Shown here: piece by piece, positions 1 to 10,582 of the stretch
Layout of the letters: every line of letters starts with the position of its first letter
How positions within the stretch are numbered: the first letter of the stretch is position 1
NCBI RefSeq assembly: GCF_019279795.1
Contig: NC_056731.1
Coordinates: 864,478,571 to 864,542,570 of the forward strand
Length of the DNA: 64,000 nt
Source: Protopterus annectens
Lineage: Eukaryota > Chordata > Ceratodontiformes > Protopteridae
Direction: 5' to 3'
Made by a program: the position numbers and the translations under genes
The notes under the pieces: generated by a model
Told to the model about the DNA's origin: nothing
Database searches by the model: none
Seen by the model: the letters and a program-made list of their open reading frames with translations, nothing else

Positions 1-1454
1 TGACCTCCTCCCTGCAGATTATCTACAAAAAGCTGCAGATTCCATAGCTTACCCCATCTCAGTCCTGGTCAATGGAACTATATCAGAAGCCTCCACCCCC
101 TCCATCTGGAAGATATCCCATGTTATTCCTCTCCATAAAGGTGGCAGCTCCACTGAACTATCAAATTACAGACTTATAGCTATGCTGTCACCCCTGGCTA
201 AAATTATGGAGAAGTGCAAACAACTATTGTGCTTTCTTATCCAGAACAATATCTTGGCTGACTTGCAGCATGGATTTAGACCATTCCACAGTACAACCAG
301 CACCCTCTTCTCCTTCTCAGATGTTATTAATCAAAACTGAAACAACAATAAACTTTCTTTGGCCATCTTTCTCGATCTCTCCAAAGTGTTCGACATGGTT
401 AATCAACAACTTCTCATACACACATTAAAAACTATCCGACTAGATGTCCAGGCTATTCAATGGTTCCAGTCTTACTTGATTGGTAGGCAGCAAGCTGTAC
501 TATGGAAGAACAAGCTTTCTTCTCTCCTGCCTATCACCCTTGGTGTTCCCCAGGGCTCCATATTAGGACCTCTATTATTTTCCATCTTTATTAACGATTT
601 ACAAGCAGTCATCCCATCAGCAACCTGCATTCAATATGTGGAAGACTCCACATTGATTTGCTCAGCCACCTCCCCCAATGAACTGCAAACTCTATCCCAA
701 AATGTCTTTAACATTGTTGAAAATTAGCTCTTAAATCAACATCTCATATTAAACCCTAAAAAAAAACAAGCTCCTGCTTTTCTCCCCTCTCGTAAAACCT
801 CCCCACCTACCTTCACCATAACATCCAACGATGGCACTACCATTGCCCCAGATACCTCTACCAAACTCCTAGGTGTTACAGTTGATAATAACTCAAAGTT
901 TCATGTCCATATTAATCAGACTATTAAAAAAGTCAACAAAAAAACTTGCCTCTCTATATAAAATTAAATACTTCCTCACTCCACATACTAGGACAGTTTT
1001 GGCCCACACACACCTACTTTCCACCCTCCTTTATGCGTCCCCACTTTTTACAAACCTGAGTAAGACTGACCTGAACAAACACTCTTGCTGCTACAATCAT
1101 ATAGCCAGATTTGCCATGGGATCAGCATATAGAACACACCACTGTCTGAACTTAAACCTTCTAGACTGGCTTGAATTGCCTAGCCAACTTCAGTACAATC
1201 AAATAATAGTTGCATATAAAATTCTCTATCAACCTGAAAATACACCTGTACTTACAAACATTATCACCCCTTACAGTAACCTCAAGATACTCCACTCATC
1301 CAACAAATTACTTATTCAAACTCTCAAATCATTCAACTCAGCTGGAGACTCTTTTTATGCCAACTCAGTTGGCAAAGCATGGAACTCATCACCTTACTTC
1401 AGAATCCTCTCCATCACAATTCAAAAAAACCTAAAGCGGTGCCTTAAAAGGTGA
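1..1454 (+). pseudogene. Reverse transcriptase remnant of LINE A1 (copy 1)
   Basis: RNA-directed DNA polymerase of a LINE, which copies element RNA at a nicked chromosomal target. The best open piece (359-727, 122 residues) has the palm motifs FLDLSKVFD (residues 4-12), GVPQGSILGPLLF (62-74) and YVEDST (93-98). The last is the catalytic box, normally [Y/F]ADD; both aspartate-equivalent positions are altered to E-D, so it is probably inactive. Upstream pieces encode the LHKGG-like finger motif in another frame, with a TGA at about 338 just before the palm. A third piece (873-1454) holds the C-terminal region ending in NSAGDSFYANSVGKAWNSSP. Several frameshifts and stops separate these parts. 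It is a decayed copy with no sign of domestication. Confidence 0.85.
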
Positions 1455-1556
1455 TGGCTATGTCCTTGCTCTTATCCTGATTAACTCTCACAGTATAAAC
1501 AAGTGCTAAAGAGGACTTTTGGCTACATCAAGAAAGCTTCCTTTTAGAGGGACTAT

Positions 1557-1774
1557 TGTTTGCGTCTTTCAGCTTTTCCTGATTAGGGATCGCCACAGCA
1601 GAACTCTGGTCTGCTAATGATTGGCAGTAGATTTTTACGTGCCGAGTTGCCAGCCCCGCCGCACAACCTTCAATGAAGGTACGCCCATTCACGCATGTCT
1701 ACACACAGAAGATGCTCTAGCTGAGAATCGAATAGGACAATGTCTTACTGTGAGGCGACAACACTACTGCAGCA
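1557..1774 (-). mobile_element. V-SINE-like SINE inserted in LINE A1 (copy 1)
   Basis: Read on the minus strand it has a tRNA-like head with a B-box-like GATTCTCAGC stretch, then an internal region, and ends in a tail equivalent to CTGTGGCGATCCCTAATC, as in fish V-SINEs. It is flanked by a 19-bp target-site duplication, TTCCTATTAGAGGGACTAT (1775-1793), with one mismatch in the left copy (1538-1556). The canonical central block is partly deleted. The same insertion is present in copy 2, so it predates the duplication. Confidence 0.8.
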
Positions 1775-1985
1775 TTCCTATTAGAGGGACTATAACGTAT
1801 CAAATTTAATATGTTAAATTCTATGTCTCATATCCTGTGAAATATATTTGTAACAGTGCTTTGCTTGTTTAATACATGTTTTTTCTGTTTGTATGTCTGG
1901 ATCTTTTCTCCTCGGGCCTCCACTGAAAATGGACATGTATCCAGTTGGACTATCCCGGTCAACAAATGTAAAATAAATAAATAAT

Positions 1986-2989
1986 AGTGCAATGACAAAT
2001 CATAGCAGCAATGTAGTAGTGCTACTTGTAAGAAATTTTGTTGTCTCTTTTCTATGTTCTGTGAAGGATATCGCAGAGGTGTTAGGCAGGTGTTGTGTGT
2101 CTGTATAAATGCCTAGAGGGGTTGTGTACGGATGTGCATTATAGGAAGTGCTAATGGTACTACTCTGGCATTTGAGTCAGTTGCTGCTGGTGTCACTGGG
2201 TCATCATATGGCACCGTGAAGTAACAGACTGATAGGCAGTACTTCTAAGAGACAGTATTTCTATAACCTACAGAATACAACATATGTTAAGGAGTATTAG
2301 GTGTGCAGACTAAAAATGAAAAAGTGTAGAGGAAGAACATCAATGCAGAAAGGGAAGTATTACAAAAACCTACACCACTGGATACACAGGAAATAGAAAA
2401 GTATAACACTCTCACCAATGGGAGGGTGAGAGCAGACATTTCAAATCATGTCTCTTACATAGTAGTGGACAGAGCTATGTCTGGGACATCCATTGAGTCA
2501 TATGTAGTGTTCCATTCAAGATGTGTTCATGTGCAAAGGGTTAATCATCTGCACTGCAAAGGTTAGCCGGTGATAAGTCCGCTGTATTGATACTGGAGTC
2601 AATGGATGTTATAAAATGGAACCTGAAACATCATAGTTTTGTGTTAAAATTTATCCATGATGCTGCACCTGGTGTGGTATTCTGTATAGAACAAAATCTT
2701 GATATCTCTGATGCAACAGTATGGCTATTTGTTTGGACATTTCTTCGCAAGAGACCCATATACAGACAGCTGTACAACTTGCATGCATCTGTCTCTGCCT
2801 CTCGCTTTTTGGGATATCAAAAACCCTGCCATTAGTTTATTCCTTAATGTCCAAGAAAACATTAAAGGCATATAGTATGTTTTGGCAATTAGTTTAGGAA
2901 ATGTTAAAAGAGGAAAGTGTTATAGCAGAGCCCAGCTTTGTAATATATATGACTATGGATTTGAAACTATTAGAAGTATAACAATCTTA
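1986..2989. other. Unassigned intergenic stretch (copy 1)
   Basis: About 1 kb with no recognisable domain, structural RNA or repeat signature. The one open frame of some length (2587-2835) has no recognisable motif and its copy 2 equivalent is frameshifted, which argues against coding. Confidence 0.6.
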
Positions 2990-3515
2990 AACACTTACGC
3001 TCCTCAAACAAACTCCTTATCAAGACCAGCAGATCTAACAACTTAGCAGGAGACTCTCTGTTCTCTAATACTGTTGGTAAGCACTGGAATCTTCTTCCCA
3101 CTGAACTCATATCTCAGTCTTAATTCACGCTTTTTAAACGGAATCTAAGACTATTTCTCAGTACTCATTGGTTATGCCCCTGTACTAACCCTGACTAACT
3201 TTCTCTCCATACACTAGTTTTATTACTCTTTATCTTTATTGACCTATTTTTTAATCAACCAAAGACCATGTTATTGCAATTTAAAATATGTATATATGTA
3301 TATAGTAACATCTCTTGCACATTAGCTTATATGCTCACCAGGAGTATTGTATTTTACTAACAATAGCTGTTATATACTTTGACTATTGTAACTTGCTATA
3401 TTGTCTTTATGTAAGTGTCTTGGAGCTTTTCTCCCCAGGCCTCTACTGAAAATGGACATGTATCCAGTTAGACTAGCCCAGTCAACAAATGTAAAATAAA
3501 TAAATAAATAAAAAA
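2990..3515 (+). mobile_element. Family A LINE 3' end, 5'-truncated (copy 1)
   Basis: A degenerate reading matches the C-terminal end of the family A RT protein: NNLAGDSLFSNTVGKHWN corresponds to NSAGDSFYANSVGKAWN in A1. It continues to the family tail (CTTTTCTCCCCAGGCCTCTA, then GTCAACAAATG) and ends in AAATAAATAAATAAA repeats. Roughly 0.5 kb long, a typical 5'-truncated LINE insertion. Copy 2 equivalent at about 18199-18726. Confidence 0.8.
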
Positions 3516-4049
3516 TATTGCTAGAAATGTTCTGGATACATGAGTCAAAGCCTGCTTTTTCCATCTTGCTCAGAAGGTGTGGAAAAAATTTGTAGGTCTG
3601 TGGATTGACAGGTATGTGTGTGACTTCTGCAGTTTCATATGGCTGTAAATCAGCTGATCGCCTTTGCCTTTCCTGAGGCAGATAAAACTGTTCTGCTTTT
3701 GCACAGTTATGAAAACTGCTTCCAGAGAAGGTTATGCTGTCTGTGCAGTAGTGCAGTAGTATACAGACTATCTGCAGTATTTATGACCATGAAATAAAGC
3801 GTGGCACCTGCTCTGTCAGTAAAACCAGGCTAGCCATGTTTACTATGTCTTTCTGGTGCATGCCTAATTTAAATTGGTATCATCTGCTAACGAGGCAAAA
3901 CTCAATGGAAGACAATCATGTGGAGGAGATCAGTACCAGACTGGCCACAGAGATGCTGATTTCACCCTCAAAATAACATAGAATTCATTGGGAGAAGACA
4001 TTTGAATTGTATTTGGAAAATGGAGGAACCAATAGTGTTTTGTATTATT
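3516..4049. other. Unassigned intergenic stretch (copy 1)
   Basis: About 530 bp between two family A LINE tails. No motif recognised. The open frame in the corresponding part of copy 2 (18849-19178) is broken here by a small insertion (GTGCAGTA repeated near 3747-3762), so it is unlikely to be a gene. Confidence 0.5.
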
Positions 4050-4152
4050 ACATTTTATTTATTTATTTCCAGTTTGATTACCGGGGAAGTCCACTGGGCC
4101 CAGAGAGCCCATTTTCAGTGGAGGCCCGAGGAGAAAAGCTCCATGAAACAGA
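4050..4152 (-). mobile_element. Antisense family A LINE 3' tail (copy 1)
   Basis: Reads on the plus strand as T-rich TTTATTTATTTATTT, then GATTACCGGGGAAGTCCA and CATTTTCAGTGGAGGCCCG, then AGGAGAAAAGCTCC. This is the reverse complement of the family A 3' tail. The upstream (5') extent is unclear; at least about 100 bp is recognisable. Copy 2 equivalent at about 19253-19354. Confidence 0.75.
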
Positions 4153-5423
4153 TTAAAGTAAATATAGCAGTCCAATAAAAATAAAAGTGAAGTACAAATA
4201 CATATCAAATAATACAAAGCATGAGCAATATTGCCCATAGTGGAAAAATATCTTGCAGATACATTTTAACAAATTCACACAGTTAAAGTCAAAAGCTATT
4301 TACAGTATTTACAGAGTGTGAGAGATCGTATGGGAATTAGCTATAGAAGGTTATAGCCAGCTATAAGGGGCTTAGGAACTCAGGAGGATACCCTCCCAGG
4401 GGCTTTTGTTAAAGAGTTCTAGGTAGTGAGAATGCAGTCACATACTATTGTACTCAAGCTTTGTATTCACTATGTGGGTACAGATCGGTATTACATGCTT
4501 GGGAACATAATCTGATGCTGTCACAGTGTTGGAATGACAAGAGAGCACTATTTGTTTTGTGCTGTATACTGATCTATTACTCTGGAGCACTAAGGAAATG
4601 TTACTGCACAGGCTGATGTATGCTACCAGCTACCTATCAGTGATTTCCTATGGTTATCCTGTGTGGATGTGATGGATTATGAAATGTGTGCAGATGTTAT
4701 TTACAAGTTCTATCACAGTCTGGAAAAAGTTGGTTGCATTTCCTGCACATTTAGCAGTGTTTTCAATTAAATGTGTTAGTGAACTATGGAACTATGGAGT
4801 TTTAATTTTGTCACAGCAGTTGTATGATTTTAATTGATACACGTAAAATAATCTAAACATCTTAATATTAACAGCAAAAATATCAACAGAAAAATATCTA
4901 AATTTCAAAATATATAAACTGAAAACATCAAAACAGAAAATATCGACAAAATATAACAGCAGTCAAAACCAGTGTGGACCCCACACACCCACTACTAATT
5001 ATATATATTAACTGTGAGCTCACACAACAGTGGAGAAAGAACATAAACCTTTCCCTAGTGTAACTCTGATTTTGTCAATATTTTGTACTTAGATATTTTT
5101 AAGTTTAGCTCTTAATTAAGTTGACTGTCTTTGAAGTCAACATCTATTTTGTTGACATACTTTGGTTGATAAAAGGGATGGTTGACAGTTGTGGAGGTCA
5201 TAGAATTCCCTGGTTTGGGAAATATGCTCTTTCCCTAGTACTGTGCAATCTCTGAGTTAGAATACATAATTATCAGGGGGTGTAGGGGTGTGTCCCCCCA
5301 AATGGGTGATGCAGGGGCCAGCCCACTGCAAGTAACACTATTTTAAAGTTGCATGCTCTGAGATTATGCCTTGCAACATGTCAATATTATTTTTCGATTA
5401 TTTTGTGGCAACGTTTGGGTGTT
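4153..5423. other. Unassigned intergenic stretch (copy 1)
   Basis: About 1.27 kb of AT-rich DNA without long open frames. There are short A-rich runs with repeated AAAATATC words near 4870-4960. No gene or repeat family recognised. Confidence 0.5.
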
Positions 5424-5426
5424 TAT

Positions 5427-5508
<82 letters not shown>

Positions 5509-5545
5509 ATATATCTATATATCTATGTATATATATATCTATATT
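5424..5545. repeat. (CA)n(TA)n microsatellite (copy 1)
   Basis: A compound dinucleotide repeat: alternating AC from about 5425 to 5452, then alternating TA to about 5500, then interrupted TATATCTA repeats. Reading frames across it give only His-Thr and Ile-Tyr runs and are not genes. Copy 2 (20628-20735) has a shorter AC part and a different interruption pattern. Confidence 0.95.
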
Positions 5546-5916
5546 AATACACATGTGACAAGAAACAGCTTCGGTGCATGTGATCTTTTACCATTTAAAA
5601 CTAAAATAAAACATTCACTCATCAGCCAAAGATCACAGCAATGCCTGCTTTCATCATAAATAAATCAAGATCTGAGTACGAAAACATTTATAGTGACACA
5701 ACACCTATATTCATATACACATATTGCAAGTCCAATTTCAGCCAGTTAAAATTGTGTTGTATTAATCTGTACAGCATCATCCACAAATACACAACAGTTT
5801 TGCAAACACCTACCAACACACTGCCATCTTCTGCCACTGCTAACAGAGTAGAAATCATTCCCATGCCACGTTTCTGTATTTATACTGTCATGTGTGAACC
5901 TCCACCTTTGAACCAA
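5546..5916. other. Unassigned stretch between microsatellite and 108-bp repeats
   Basis: About 370 bp. An open frame at 5641-5988 has no recognisable motif and runs into the tandem repeat. I see no reason to call it a gene. Confidence 0.5.
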
Positions 5917-6132
5917 ACACCACTCTTAAGTATTCAACTGCGTTACCACCTTTATCATTCTTATAAGAAATGCGCAGTCCGGGTCTAAACTGTCTGCAAA
6001 CAGCTAAAGTTAACTTTGAATTTAACACCACTCTTAAGTATTCAGTTGTGGTACCACCTTTATCATTCTTATAAGAAAAGCGCAGTCCGGGTCTGAACTG
6101 TCTGCAAACAGCTAAAGTTAACTTTGAGTATG
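5917..6132. repeat. 108-bp tandem repeat, two units (copy 1)
   Basis: Two adjacent units, 5917-6024 and 6025-6132, each starting ACACCACTCTTAAGTATTCA and ending GCTAAAGTTAACTTTGA, with a few differences. Copy 2 has the same pair at 21108-21323. Confidence 0.9.
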
Positions 6133-6203
6133 TCTACCTGTTTGAGCCAATATTCATTATCCCCTGGAGAGCACTCTGTTTTGGCTTGTAAGCAGCCCCC
6201 CAC

Positions 6204-6206
<3 letters not shown>

Positions 6207-6284
<78 letters not shown>
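6207..6284. repeat. (CA)n microsatellite (copy 1)
   Basis: An almost pure CA dinucleotide tract of nearly 80 bp. The matching tract in copy 2 (about 21396-21450) is clearly shorter, as expected of a fast-mutating microsatellite. Confidence 0.95.
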
Positions 6285-6286
<2 letters not shown>

Positions 6287-6989
6287 ATCTTCCATTTTCT
6301 CTTTTATTCCCTTCTGTTAGCAAATAGTATCCATAACTGATAAATACTGTGTGTTTGTTAATTTAAACTGAGACCACAGTAGCCTACTGATACAAGGTTA
6401 TCCTGTTTTTCCACCTGAGAAATGGTTAAGAAATGACTTACAGTTTCAGAGCAATTCTTGGTCAATTCTAATTGTTAAACACAAATGTCTTTGCTTTGGC
6501 TCATTAGCAGTAGTACAAAAGAACTGCCGGCTCACACCCTTGTTCTCCCCCTCCCCCTTCCTTGTTTATTCCCTTAAGCCAATCCCAAAGTTAATAAATA
6601 TTACCTGTGGCAGGCCCCATTTTTAAAACTACAACCACCCTTTGAGCACCTCATGCTCGGCTCTGCCATAGAACTTATTAAAACTGCCTGAACTGGGGCA
6701 CTGATAGTTTGTGGAAATACAGGGTACCTACCTGAGTCTCCACATTCACTATCATATGTTCATTTACCAGTTTACTCTGTTACCTGCTTGTTTCCAGACC
6801 CCTCATAAGAGCAACTAACAGGGTCTCTACCCACTTCACTCCCCACCCTGCCCCCTATTCCCTACTGCCCCCAGTGGTCCTACCTTTATTACCCTCACAA
6901 CCCCCTCCCATCATTCCAATAGCCAGCCACGGCACTAAACCCAACACTACCTCCTCCATGTTCCCACTACTGTCACTCCTCCTCAGCTA
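6285..6989. other. Probable 5' flank or untranslated region of LINE A2 (copy 1)
   Basis: About 700 bp that becomes C-rich towards 6990. The 5' end of LINE A2 probably lies here, but I cannot place it because the flanks are duplicated together with the element. Confidence 0.4.
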
Positions 6990-7315
6990 ACATGAACAAG
7001 CATACCTTACCTATGCTCACTGCGTGTACTCTCCTTGCATATCTTACATCCTACCAAAACACCATCATTCCCCCACTCAACCTCCACCACTGTACTACTA
7101 CTCACACCACCACTCATGTCTCACCCTCACTCAGCTCCCCTCCCACCAACTCAAGAACTATCCCTATGCACCCCCCTGCATATTCTAGCAACTATATTAC
7201 TCAAACATAAAGCATCCCTAAAACTTAACATAGTAACCCTCCCACCATACCTATTACCCACAGAGCACAATTATAACGTTTCCCTAATAACAAACACAGT
7301 CAAAAACTGAGAAAA

Positions 7316-8150
7316 CTAATAACCTCATGCATATCAAAACTAGCCCTAAGTGGAGACATCCACCCCAACCCTGGCGCTACCATCTCCAACCCCAATCCTT
7401 ATAATCAGACTAGAAACCACAACTTCTCCCATATCACAGCCAATAGAAAGCCAAGTGACTTGCTTCTACTAAGCCTAAATATTAGAAGTATATCCAACAA
7501 AGTCCATGAACTCCATGCCACCATAGACTTGTACTCCACAGATATAGTCATCCTGACAGAAACCTGGCTAAAACCTCACATTACCAGTGAGAAAATCCTC
7601 CCTACTGGTTACAGCATACTAAGAGTAGACCAGCTAAACAAAAAAGGAGACGGTGTAGCTATAATATTTAAACAGCATCTAAACATCCAGATCTTAAAAT
7701 CATCAGCTCCACAAATAGGCAATGAAGAAATAATATATACCAACCTCAAAATAAACCAGAACAAAACCATCAACCCATCAACATAATTGGATGCTACTTC
7801 CCACTTGGCCAAAACATCCCTCCACTAGAAAACCTCCTCAGCTGGTCTACCCATCATCTCCCCCAAGAAACTATAATTTTAGGTGATTTCAATATTGACT
7901 GGCAATCCTGTTCTGGCAAACATCCAATCCATCATGTAAACCTTCATGGCTTCACCCAACTAGTCCAGTCGCCAACCAGGATAAATAAAAACTCCAGTAC
8001 ACTACCCTCGATTGGATACTAGTCAGTAAGAGCCCCCAGTCATATATAACAGGCTGCTTATCAGATAGCCTCAGTGATCACTTCCCAACATTCCTAGTCA
8101 AAAAATACCTATACCAAGCTAAACCTGTCATCTACCATCAAATACGTAAA
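7316..8150 (+). pseudogene. 2A-like motif and APE endonuclease of LINE A2 (copy 1)
   Basis: Encodes the target-nicking endonuclease of the LINE. The frame opens with SGDIHPNPGAT at about 7360-7392, resembling the GDxxxNPGP of 2A-like peptides known at the N-terminus of some CR1/L2-type LINEs, but ending NPGA instead of NPGP. It is in frame with the endonuclease start LLLLSLNIRSISNK (7460 on), the catalytic DIVILTETWL (ETW glutamate) and the GDFNIDW motif (about 7885). A small insertion near 7775-7785, absent from copy 2, shifts the frame after the first 108 residues. The later S-D-H region (LSDHFPTFLVK, about 8068-8100) is recognisable. Pseudogene by frameshift. Confidence 0.8.
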
Positions 8151-9052
8151 AAAACTAAACTTTAACCCACTCACATTCATCTCATCCCTCAAAGAATGTA
8201 ACTGGCATCCTCTAAAGTACCTGAATCTTGATGACACATTTGAATTTTTTAATACTACCTTCCTGAGCATCTTTAATTACCATGCCTCCATAAGACTTTC
8301 CAGAACCAAAGCACAACCCTCCCCATGGCTACAGAAAACCACTAAGTCAGAAATGAAAAACAGGGATAAAGCCTGGGAGCACTGGCGCAAAACCAAAACC
8401 CCCTCAGCTAGACAGAAATTCCTAGAACTACGCAATAGAGTCAAAAAGCTAATAAAACAGGACAAATTCCAATACTACCAGTCTGCCCTAGTCTTCTCCC
8501 AACACAGCCCCAAACAATTCTGGTTGTCCATACACTCAATCCTCCACCCAGGTAAAGTCAGTACCCTCCTCCTAAAATCCCTCATTCCCCCAAAAATATT
8601 GCTACCTCATTCAACACACACTTCACACAAACCATACTATCACTAGCTAAACACCACAACCCCCCCCTCCACTCCAACCCACACCTTCAACTAGTAATCC
8701 CCCCACTGCCTTCTCTTTTTCTCCTGTACCTACCTCCAACATAAAAAAACTCTTAATCAAGCTTAAGCCCACCAAATTAGCAGCAGACAACCTCCCAAGT
8801 GAATACCTACAAATCGCAGCTGATGTTCTGGTCTACCCAGTATCCATCTTGATTAACCGATCTCTGTCAGAAAGTTACGTTCCCACACTATGGAAAGTAT
8901 CACATATAATTTCCCTCCACAAAGGTGGCCCCTCCACAGAACTAGCCAATTACTGCCCCATAGCTATTCTCTCTTCACTCTCCAAAATACTAGAGAGATG
9001 CACTCACTCTCAGGTCTCAGACTACCTCCTTACTAGCAACCTCCTTTCTAAT

Positions 9053-10582
9053 CAAAGTCTTACCTCTGGATACGTACCCAGGGACTGGCGCACTGCAACT
9101 GTGGTACCACTCCACAAAGGCGGTGCCTCCACCGACCCTGGAAATTACCGGCCCATTAGCTTGACAAGCCTTATCTGCAAAGCCATGGAGAGGATCATAA
9201 TGGACCTCATAAATAAAGACATAGGGAATTTGCAGACTTTGGATCCAACCCAGTTTGGCTTTGTCAAAGGCAGATCATGCCTTTTAAATTTGGTTGACTT
9301 TTTCGAAACAGTCACCAAAGCCATTGATGAGGGAAAGGCAGTCCATACAGCCTACCTCGATCTGGCTAAGGCCTTCGATACAATACCCCACTCGGGTATC
9401 ATTGAAAAACTCATCAGCTTAAATGTCAACCCATACATTACAAGATGGGTTGCAAACTGGCTGAGTGACAGAACCCACAGGGTCAGAGTTGCTGGCGCCA
9501 TGTCAGACTCAAAGCCTGTCACAAGTGGTGTCCCACAGGGCTCAGTCCTGGGCCCACTCTTGTTTGGCATCTACTTCTCCGAAGTACAATCAAACACAGG
9601 AGGGTTATGGCTGACAAAGTTTGCAGATGACTGCAAGCTGGGCCATAGTAGAAAACACATCTGACACAGATATCCTTCAGAAGGGTCTCACAGAAACAGA
9701 TAACTGGTGCCAGAGCCACGGCCTAAAGTTAAATGCCAAAAAATGCATAGTCATACCCTTCGGGAAAAACAAGGTTACCCCTAGCTACCAAATAGGTGGC
9801 AATCCACTGAGCACAGAAGAAGTTATCAGGGACCTGGGGACCCAGGTTGATAGTAGTCTGTCATTCGACACCCATGTAGCTAAAGTAGTTAGGAAGACCT
9901 TCTACATTGCCCACCTTATCATGAAGGGTTTCTCATCTAGATCAAGGGAGGTCATAGTCTCCCTTTACTCATCACTCATCAGACCAATGATTGAGTACAA
10001 TGCCCCCTTCGGAATGTATCTGACCCGACACTTGCAGCAGCTGGAGAGGCCACAAAAGTTCCTCACCAAAAGGATAAAGGGTCTCAAAAATCTGTCCTAT
10101 GCTGCCCGACTGAAAGAACTCCAGCTCTACTCAGTCGCTTACCGCTTGCTCAGAGGTGACCTTTGCCTAACATACAAGGCCATGTCAAACCCAGATTTGA
10201 TGAATATGCTTCACCTCAAAAAATCCAGATCCATCAGAGCCACAAGGGCGGGAGACTTAAACCTTGACACGACTATTAATAGGACGTGCTGGAGGGATAG
10301 ATTCATCACCCAAAGACTCCCTATGCTGTGGAACAAAATCCCGGTACATGTGAGGCAGAGCACCTCGCTGGCCTTGTTCAAGAGAAATCTTGACCAATGG
10401 ATGGGAGATCGCAGATATACCCCAGGGATTACCTCAGTGTCATTGCTCGACAGAGGCACAGCAAAATAATGGGTTTAGTTCCCCATACTAAAGGGGTGGC
10501 GTAAGCCACAAAACGATGGGCTAGGCTTGTAAATGCCCTCGGGCAGATAGCCTAGTATGAACCTATGAACCTATGAACCTAT
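9053..10582 (+). mobile_element. CR1-type LINE B fragment inserted only in copy 1
   Basis: 5'-truncated CR1-clade LINE, about 1.5 kb, ending in tandem ATGAACCT repeats (10556-10582), the kind of short 3' microsatellite typical of CR1. The empty site in copy 2 (24189-24200, CCAATTCTCAGC) fixes the boundaries. Flanking AAT on both sides allows only a very short target duplication. Because it is absent from copy 2, it inserted after the duplication or is a haplotype difference. Confidence 0.93.
9061..10469 (+). pseudogene. CR1-type reverse transcriptase, one frameshift from open
   Basis: CR1 RT C-terminal two thirds. It starts in the fingers (TVVPLHKGGAS, NYRPISLTSL), then QFGFVKGRSC, the palm AYLDLAKAFDTIPHSGI, SGVPQGSVLGPLLFGIY and catalytic FADDCKLG. 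A one-base difference near 9645 shifts the frame, and the second part (9621-10469) continues with the thumb and C-terminal domain, ending in LFKRNLDQWMGDRRYTPG. Apart from that shift the reading is open for about 1.4 kb, so this is a young copy. The upstream frame is joined in frame to the host LINE A2 RT (open 8849-9664). Confidence 0.9.

Larger units (their letters stand above)
1..1985 (+). mobile_element. Family A1 non-LTR retrotransposon (LINE), 5'-truncated, copy 1
   Basis: A Jockey-superfamily-type (CR1/L2/Rex1-like) LINE remnant. It enters in the RT finger region, continues through RT and the C-terminal domain, and ends in a 3' tail of the form GGGCCTCCACTGAAAATGG, then GTCAACAAATG, then A-rich AAATAAATAA repeats near 1960-1985. 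The same tail recurs at 3430-3515, 12110-12200, 44690-44790 and in SINEs, so it defines a family. A V-SINE (1557-1774) sits inside the 3' region. The equivalent in copy 2 spans 13272-17192. Clade assignment within the superfamily is not certain. Confidence 0.85.

Noticed and set aside
5349-5659. Two overlapping open frames with His-Thr and Ile-Tyr runs
   Set aside because: They are translations of the CA/TA microsatellite and change length between the duplication copies.
6069-6327. Frames rich in Cys-Val (minus) and His-Thr (plus)
   Set aside because: Pure translation of the CA tract at 6207-6284; not genes.
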